Assembly: GCA_905221605.1 (NCBI GenBank)
Contig: CAJNDS010002301.1
Coordinates: forward strand, 1,746,192-1,810,191
Source of the DNA: Symbiodinium natans
Lineage: Eukaryota > Sar > Dinophyceae > Suessiales > Symbiodiniaceae
Length of the DNA: 64,000 bases
Reading direction: 5' to 3'
Both the position numbers and the translations under genes were made by a program. Of the stretch, positions 11,701 through 20,700 are shown in pieces. The notes under the pieces were generated by a model that was not told the DNA's origin, did no database searches, and saw nothing but the letters and a program-made list of their open reading frames with translations. Position 1 is the first letter of the stretch, and the number at the start of each line of letters is the position of its first letter.

Positions 11701-14700
11701 GGAATTGGCCAGGTATCTCTTTCGGAGGCTGTACAAATGGCTGTGGGGCAGGAAAGTGGCGGTTATTCCCGCGAGTGCCACTTTGTATACAACGGTGGGT
11801 GGGAACTGTATGCACGCAAGCAGTGACTGTGATGTTCTGCGATATTCACAGCCCAGGGCCAAGACGCTTTGTAAGCATTGCGTCAAGAAGGGTTGGGTGG
11901 TGAATGCTGAGTTCCTTGGTGAGGAACGGGCCGCTGGAACGTAGACTTTTTCAAGTGTGAGGTGAAGAAATCCTCAATGGTAAGGGATTCGGCCAATGAG
12001 CTGAAGGTTCGTCCTGGAAAGACGTAAAACCATGGTGTGCAAATTAATGGCTACGGCCCGTCCATCGGACGTTAAACATGAAGATGACCGTTGTCAAAGC
12101 GACAATTTTTCGGTCAAAGGTCTGCACCTCCAGTTTGTGTCCTAGGAAATCCTAGGACAGGGGGAGTGCGGAGCTGCAATTTGTATTCAGGAAAGAGTTG
12201 GTGTTGAAGGAAAAAGGGTCAATGTACCCGGTATCATTTTTGGCTCAAGAACTTGGGCAATGCGCCCTGAGGAAAAGAGACTCTCTGAAATTTTGGGTTG
12301 GTTTGTGGTTGGTTGTTCCAGGGGAATCAAGGGTTTCTGTTGGGGTTGACTGTTTTGTTCCCTGTCCTCCTTCAGTTGCCCCCCGTATAGGGTTTAGGTT
12401 TAGGGTTTGAGGAATGAAAAGGCACAAATATTTTTTTACTCCTACAAAAAAGGAAACTCGACAAGCTTAAAGTGCGGCCTGTGCAAAGCGAAGTCCCCTC
12501 AAAAAGGTTTCAGTTCATCAATTCGCCAAGTAAGCCTAACCCCTGAAACCCTCAACCCCTAAACCCCTAAACCCTATATCCCGAAACCCCACACCCTACA
12601 TCCCTAAAAACTGTATCCCTAAACCCTAAAAAACCCTGTATCCCTAAACCCTAAACCCTAAACCCTAAACCCTAAACCCTAAACCCTAAACCCTAAACCC
12701 TAAACCCAAACAATAAACCCCAAACCCCGCCTCCCACGCCGCGCACGGGCCCGGCGAGGCCGGCAGGTGCGGAGCTGAGTGGCGCGGCGGGCATTCCTCG
12801 CCCAGCCACCTGAAAGAGAGGGGGATGGAGGCCGGTTGGGGGTTTAGGAGTTTAGGAGTTTAGGGGTTTAGGGGTTTAGGAGTTTAGGAGTTTAGGAGTT
12901 TAGGAGTTTAGGAGTTTAGGAGTTTAGGAGTTTATGGTTTAGGGTAGGGGGGGGGGGGGCTGGAGAATTTAGGAGTTTGGGAGTTTAGGGTTTTGAAGGT
13001 TTGAGGGTCTAGAAGTTTAGGAGTTTGAGGGGTTTGCGGGCTTAGAGGTTTGAGGATTTCGGAGTTTAGGAGTTTAGGGGGGCTAAGGGTTTGAGGGCTT
13101 AGGAGTTTGGGGGTTTGGGGGGTTTGAGAGTTCTTGTAGACATAAGCTTTCGGGATAATTTCAAGTTCGAGCACAACAGGAACGCGCGAGGATCCCGCAT
13201 GTAAAACACATGTTGCACCCAGAGCCAGAACAACCCTAACCCTAAACCCTAAACCCTAAACCCTAAACCCTAAACCCTAAACCCTAAACCCTCCATAAGC
13301 CCAAACCCTGAATGAGAAAAAGATCTTACGCCCTTCGCCTTCCCCCTAAACCCCCTAAGCCCTGAACCCTGAACCCCATACCCGAATACCCTAAACCCTA
13401 AACTCTAAACCCTAAACCCTAAACCCTAAACCCTGCCTGCCCTCTTCCAGGGCCGGGCTGGATGTCAGGCCTGGTCTTCGGAGATTCTGGGGTGTAAGGT
13501 TTCTGGGGGTTGGGGTTTAGGGTTTAGGGGTTTAGAGGTTTAGGGTTTTGGGGGTCAGGGAATTGGGGATTTCTGGGTGATTTCTAGGACTTCAAGGCTT
13601 TTACCCCAAACCCTGAACCCCAAACCCTAAACCCTAGACCCTGAACCCTAAAATCATCAACCCTAAACCCTACAGCAAACCCCCCGAACTCCACAAGCCG
13701 CAAAGCTCCGCACGGTGGCCGAGGTGCCCACCCTTAACATTTAAACCCACACGAATCCTAAACCCTAAACCCTAAACCCTAAACCCTAAACCCTAAACCC
13801 TAAACCCTAAACCCTAAACCCTAAACCCACACGAATCGTCAGGGGCTTGGGGTTTAGGGGCTTCTGGGCTTCTAGCGATTTAGGGGGTTGGAAGGTTCGA
13901 AGTTTCAGGGGTTTGGGTTTTTTGGCCTGTAGTTTGTGTATACTTATTCATAAACTACAGGTTAAGGCTCAAAGGTCTTAGGACTTGGGTCTGAGCGGGC
14001 TTGAGGATTAAACCCCTGTCCTAAATCGCAAATGTCGTCCCGGACAGCCGAAGCCCCCTAAACTCTACTTTACCTCTCAGCCCCCCTTAACCCCTAAGCC
14101 CCTTAATCCAAGACCCCCTGAACCCCTAAGCCACTTGACCCCTAAGCCGCTCAAACCCAAGCCCCCTAAACCCTAAACCCTAAACCCTAAACCCTAAACC
14201 CCAAACCCTAAACCCTAAACCCTAAACCCTAAACCCTAAACCCCTAACCCCTAAGTCCAAGATCGGGCCAGCGACTTCTTGGGACCCGAGGGTGGTGGTG
14301 CCTAACAAGGCCGGCCCGTTTCTTAGGGTTTAGGCCACAAGGGACCGTTTTCTTAGGGGCCCTCTCCGGGTTAGTGTGCTTAAACCCAAAGCCTCTCCGG
14401 GTTGTTGTGTGTTAAACACCAAAATTCTAGACACGAATGTAAACGGTTTAGGGCTTGAGGTGCAGGAATTCGAAGGTCGTTGTAGGTGTCTATAGCTTTG
14501 CTTTAAAGGGTTTTACGCCCAAACCCTAAACCCTAAACACTCACCCTAAATCCTAAACCCTAAACCCTAAACCCTAAACCCTAAACAGCAATTTTAGTTT
14601 GTAGGGCCCCAGGGATGCCGAGGTCTCAGAGCTGTTGGGCGCAAGGGGGGCTTGCAGGGTCCTAGGTGCTAAGGATTTGGGTCGTTTCCTAAATTCGGGT

Positions 14701-17700
14701 CTCTTTTTCTGGGGGAGGAATTCGGAGCCCGATAAACACTTAGATTTCTATGGGCTATGAAGGGTATATAGGGATTAGGCCCCATACAAATTTCAAATCT
14801 ATTCAAAATCCACCCCAGTTTTGGGTACCCATTATAAGGCGGGACCCTGTAAGAAGGGATCCCAAAAAAGGGACCCCGGACCCGAATTGAGAGAACTACC
14901 CATTTAGGGTTCTAGACTTTTGGGTCTTTTTCGGGTCTAGTACGTTGGGGCTCTAGGGCCAATTTGGGCGTGCCCAGTTGACGGCACGATTTCTGGTTGA
15001 TTTTCCTGTGTGGGACAATGTGCGTCCTTTCCTGCACATACTAACTTGAATATATTCAAAGCACCTATCCTCACTCACACCCCACAAGGTTGAGAGCCTT
15101 GCAACTTGTAAGACAAACCCTAAACCCTACACCCCAAGTCCTGAGATCTTGAATGAGAGATCCCCCTTGCGACCCGTACTCAAAGCTTTAAGGCCTCCTT
15201 GACACGTCAACACCCACTAAACTTCAACCCTCCAGCCTCAAGCTGTTAAAACCCCAAAGACCCTACAGCCCCCGGATATTTATCGAAGCCCTATAAGCCC
15301 TCCCACTATGGATGTTCCCTCGTATACTAACAGTCCTTAATCGGGATTACAACAGGGGGTACGATAATCCCTATTCTGGACTGTTGGTATAAGGGGGAAC
15401 ATCCCAACCTCTCACCTTCACTGCACACAACACGGAGTTGATGAGATGCCTCGGCCATGAGCGACACGATCGTCTCGCCTGCATCTTCTTGCGGGGTGGC
15501 GGGGTAGGGAGGCTTAGTAAGGTGAGGGTTTTAGAAAGTTTAGGGTCTGTAGTTTGGGCTTTTACAAATCTCGCCCTGCCTTTCAGCGCAAACATTCATT
15601 TGGTGGTTTACGAAATATGGGACCCCTAAGATAGACCTCCAAATCATAGGATTCCCTTAACGTAAGGACCCTAAGAAGGTACCCCTAATTCGGAAACTCC
15701 CATTCGCAAAGGAGATCGGAGCTTGTGACAGTGCTGTCGGGTCGTGGGTAGATGAGGTTCAGGGTTCAGGGTGTAGGGGGCCTCTTAGAGTTTCATGGCC
15801 AGTTTTGTCTCGGATCAGATGAAGGAAAGCTATAGTAAAACTATGTGGTTGTGACCGGGTGTAAAGCCTAAACCCTGTTCCAGGGACCTCCGCCGGCTCC
15901 TGAAGCCTGAACCCTGAGCTCAAAACACTAAATCAAACCCTGAACCCTGAACCCCAATCCCCTAAACCCCTAAGCCCTAAACCCTAACCCTAAACCCTGA
16001 AGCTCGCCATCAAAGCCGGAAGAAGCGGCAAGTTCCATCCGCCGAGAATACCCCCCCCCCCCCCCAGCCCTCCAAACAAATGCAGCCATAAGATTATGAT
16101 GATTCCTTGTCATGATTAGGATTGTCAGTAAGATTATGCTGTTATGCTTCGGAGGACTTTCGCTAAGTCCCTGAAAGCCCGCTGTAGCAGCTCTAAGGCT
16201 AATTACATGGTCCCTTAGTATGGGCCCTTAAAAGGGACCCTCTACCGCCCAAGCGCCCATACTTCAGAACCCTCTAAGGGAGGCTAGGGACTATGTTACC
16301 CGAAACCCTAAACCCGAATTAAGAGCCCATGTAACCCTAAACCCTAAACCCTAAACCCTAAACCCTAAACCCTAAACCCTAAACCCTAAACCCTAACCAC
16401 CCTTAGAGCAGCCCAGGCCTCGCAAAACTACGAAGCCCAGCGTCCTCTTGACCTCTTCGGAGGCTCCGAACTAGGGGTTTTCGTAGTTTCGGGTTTGGGG
16501 TCTAGGGTTTGGGGTTTAGGGAGTAAGGTTTAGGGGTTGGGGTTTTCGTAGTGTCGGGTTTGGGGTTGAGGGTTTTAGCAGTTTCGGGATTGGGGGTTTG
16601 GGGCTTGGGGTTAGCAGGTTGGGGAGTTGCGGTGTAGTTTATTGTCTAGGGTTTAGGGCTCAGCAGTTTAGGGATTGGAGGTTTAGGGTTTAGGGTTTAG
16701 GGTTTAGGGTTTAGGGTCCGAGGTTCCAGGAACTAGAATTGTACCCTTTTCTTTGCCTTAGGGCCGACTCTTGGTCTCCCTGTCCCTTCAGACCCCCCTA
16801 AAAGCCTTAAACCCCGAAAGCCCTTTAGGGTTTAGGGTTTAGGGTTTAGGGTTTAGGGTTTAGGGCTATAAAGTACGAGTACCCAGCAGGGTTCAAGGCT
16901 TGAAGTATATATAGACGCTTGAAAAACGCCGCAGTCATCGACTTCGCTACATCGGAGTTCTTGCACCCTCTACCCTATTTAAAGCGTGAACTTTGAACCC
17001 GAAACCTGAAAGCGCCCTAAACCCTAAACCCTAAACCCTACACCCTGAACCCTAAACCCCAAACTCAAGTCGGGGCTAAACCCTGCGGGCAGGAAACATC
17101 GAGAGGGCCACCGGGCAGGAGACAGAGGGCCACCGATGTGGAGGCGGTCATAGCGGTCTAGTTGCCTTTTTTCTTAAACCCCAAACCCTAAAAACTTTTG
17201 CGGAAGCACCAAGCGCCTGGCCTCCTTTTCGTCATCCTTGCGGCCCTTCGACCTTTGGAAGGTCTTCGGATCCACCCGGCGTTGCACGGCTCCGGGGATG
17301 AGTTTGTCTTATAGACTCTTTATCTGTTACCCTTATACCTGCATATAGCCCCTAGATACCCGAATAAGAGCCCCGAATCTATGCCCTGGGTGTTGAGGGC
17401 TGGGGTGTAGGGTTTACGGTCTAGGGTTGAGGATTTGGGGTGTTCAGGGTATTTAGGTTTGGATTTTAGGATATTTAGGGTGTTCAGGGCATGTAGGATG
17501 GCGCCAAGTATATTCACATGTTCTCAGGGGTGTCAGAGCAGAGTATTCGTGTGCTAGGTGTTGACAGGGGGCTATATGGTTTTGAGGTGCGGGCTTGAAG
17601 AGACTTCTGACAACTGCCATGACGAGTTCGGCATCAGAACCCCTCCACTCTACACCTCGAAGCCTCAACTTCTTACTAACCCCAACCCATGCGATTAAGG

Positions 17701-20700
17701 GTTTAGGTTGGGATGTTCCGGATGTTGCCCCTTATACTAACAGTCCTTAGCAGGGATTCTTATAGGGGGTACTATAGTACCTGTTGAGGACTGTTAGCAT
17801 AAGTGGGAACATCCCAAGGTTTAGGTTTCAGGGTTTAGGGGACATCCGAAGCACCCTAGAATCTGCGCCCAGGGGCTTGATCTTCCTGAACTCCTCACAG
17901 TCAGCAAGGACAACGTTCATGTACTTGTCGAAGGCCTCCACCCAAAACGTGCCAGCCCCAAAGCCCCAGCTGCATTGCAAGGCTTTGATGTAGGGTTTCT
18001 GGTTTAGGAACCCCAAGCGAATCCCCCTTATAAGCTTCAGATGGGGCTGTTCCTCTTTCTCCATTTCTAAGGACCCTGAACAGTTTAGTCTACATAGGCT
18101 GGAGGGCCCCTCACCTAAAATCCAAAACTCTAGTTCCTAAATGTGCTCGGGTACAATCGCCCGTGAGCTCTCCGCTGTCACGGCGTAAGACTCTGATGTT
18201 CCAGAGAAGCATGTACTGTGCCAAAGATTGTAGAGTTCAGGGGGGGCATGCATTCTTGCGTCAGTGATGTTCTAAACAGTGATCTGCAGGGAGCCCCTGC
18301 CTCACCCTGGACCCCAAACCGCCTGTCATATTGACATCATATTGACATGTTGACAGTACAAAGGCAGGGGGGGGGGGGCGCGCTAGGACAAAAGCAGTTC
18401 AGGGACAAGACCTCAAGCCCAGGTCAGAATATTCAACTGCACATCAGTATAGGCTCCCCCCCCCCCCCCCCCCCCCCCCCCCCTTAAACCCTAAACTCTA
18501 AACCCTAATCCCTAAACCCTGAACCCTAAACCCTAAACCCTAAACCCTAAACCCTAAACCCTAAACCCTAAACCCCAAGCAAAAAGCAACAGCCCAAATT
18601 GTTCGCGGATTACTTTCGTTCGGGCTGGCGCGCCATGAAGGTCCCCACGAGCATGCGGGCATCCGAGATGGTCACGCGGACCCGGTAGTCCAGCCTTACT
18701 GGTGTGGTTCAGGGCATCAAGAGAGTTCAGGATATGGAGTCTAGGGAAAATCCGGGTGTGTGAAGGGTATTAGGTATTAGGGTTAGGGCATATTCGAGTA
18801 TGGGGCTTCGTGTTCGTTATTCTCCCTGCTGAGCCCCTCAATCCCGAACCCTCAACCAGTCCTAGAGCTTCATGGTTTGGAGTTCAGGGTTTTGGTATAC
18901 AAGCCGGAGAAGCACTAGCCTCAAACCCTGCTATGCTACACCCTTGGAACGCTCAGGGTAAGTAGTACAGAATTTCAGTGTAGACGTTGCACCCAACACC
19001 CTCAGCCTCAAATGCGGCGGCCTCCAAAACCCAACTCCCTAAACTCGAAGCCCTCGAACCACATCTGTAGCATCATCCGCTCAGGCGGTACACACAAAGT
19101 GGAAGTTTTGAGGTTTTGTCTTGATTGTGGCTCCATCTCCAATCAAATAAAGAGGAGCCATAGCGCAATGGCCACCTCAACAAGGGACCTCACTTCAGGA
19201 ACCTACCATAATGCCACGGTTTAGGGTTTAGGGTTTAGGGTTCATATCAGAGTTCAGCTTGAAACATTGAGCTCTAAACTCGAGACCCTGTAGGGTTTAG
19301 GGTTTAGGGTTTAGGGTTCAGGGTTGCGGGTTTAGGGTTTAGGGTTTAGCTAAAGGGCTTGTTTACTAAATGCTGAGGTCTCAGCGCTACAAACCCAGAG
19401 ATTTCTGGGGCCAGCGCCACTGGGCCATTCGCGTGTTTCTGCCCGACCTTAGCTTGGGGTTTAGGTTTAGGGGATCTAAAAACATCAAGGGTTAGATGAG
19501 TGCCTGGCTAAGTTTCTTGTATACTCCTAGGGTCGCAGGTTTCAAGTAGGGATGCGGCAGGATTACTGTAGGAAATGCAACTTCCATACCTGCTCTTCCC
19601 TCAATAAGGCGCAATATCACCAGGTATTCATGGAGGACTGAAGGTCCGTAGAAACAGTGCTTGTTGCTCTAGAAAGGTTTAGGTTTGAGGGGGCTGGTTA
19701 CAGATTGTGGTCAGCTGGGCATTCTTGCTGTTGGCACGTACAGATGCTGCTGCATGCTGCAGTTTGCAATGCGGGTCGTCGTAGCGAGCCGTTCATGCAG
19801 GTCACAGAGTGGTGGCATGCGCCTAGTAAGGGGTGTTTCTTGAAATCGGATGTGGGTTTGCCTAGAACTGTCGTAGTAAGGGTTCGGATCTAATCTTGGA
19901 ATTCATTCACAACTTGAACGGCCCGTACTTTACTTTTAGGGGTCTGCTAAGGGAATGCTGCGGTTTATTCTGCCCGTCCTTTAAGGAACAGAATGCGCGT
20001 TTTTGGTTCGTGCGCGAAGAAGAGTCCTTTCCAGCATGAAGAGCCACGGTTTAGGGTTTAGGGTTTAGGGTTTAGGGTTTAGGGTTTAGGGTTTAGGGTT
20101 TAGGGTACAAAAAAGGCTGCTATCCCCCGAAACCTCAGCCTTCTCCCCTGAAACTCTCCAAGAAAAAACGGGCCGAAGCCTCAAAACCTCAAAGGCCCGA
20201 AGCCTATCTCGCGACCCTCCCCCTCCCCCTTCTTTCTGACCCTTTTGTAAAACCACATGATCCCCAAACCTTGAAACTAAAACCCTGAACTCTGTGACCC
20301 TGAAAGCCCGAACCCACAAGCTGTGCTCGAGGCATGGCTTCGAGCTTTGCCGGCTCGGCTCGTTCTCCTGGCACTTTCGTGCGTTTTGGGGTTGAGGGTG
20401 TTTAGGCCCGTTTTTGCTGTTCTTAGTGCGGGGGGGTTTTGGTGTGATAAAAAAACAGGTTGGAGGCTTAAGAGGGGGTTTCCGGGGTTCGGAGGGTTCA
20501 GGATTCAATTTGCTGCCTGTAGCACGCCTGGAGGCCTTTTTGCAGCTCCTGATGGACAGTATAGGGTTCTGCTGACACAATTCTTCCGCCAACCTAACCC
20601 TAACACGCTCAGCCTGCTCTCGTCGCTCAAACGCCGTGTGGGTTTAACCCCTAAACTGAGAAACCTCAAACCCTAAACTTTAAACTGGTTCTTGTCAAGG

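Larger units (their letters stand above)
6798..12387 (+). mobile_element. Ty1/copia LTR retrotransposon, internally deleted
   Basis: 221-bp LTRs flank gag and RT-RNase H. The ends read TG...TA with imperfect TGCGG/CCGTA inversion. TAGGG borders both sides (6793-6797, 12388-12392), a 5-bp target duplication of the copia size, within a telomeric repeat. The element lies in SmB intron 9, antisense to the gene. Protease and integrase are not seen and the frame is interrupted several times, so it is not autonomous. The LTRs differ at only about three bases and two indels, so insertion looks recent. Confidence 0.93.
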
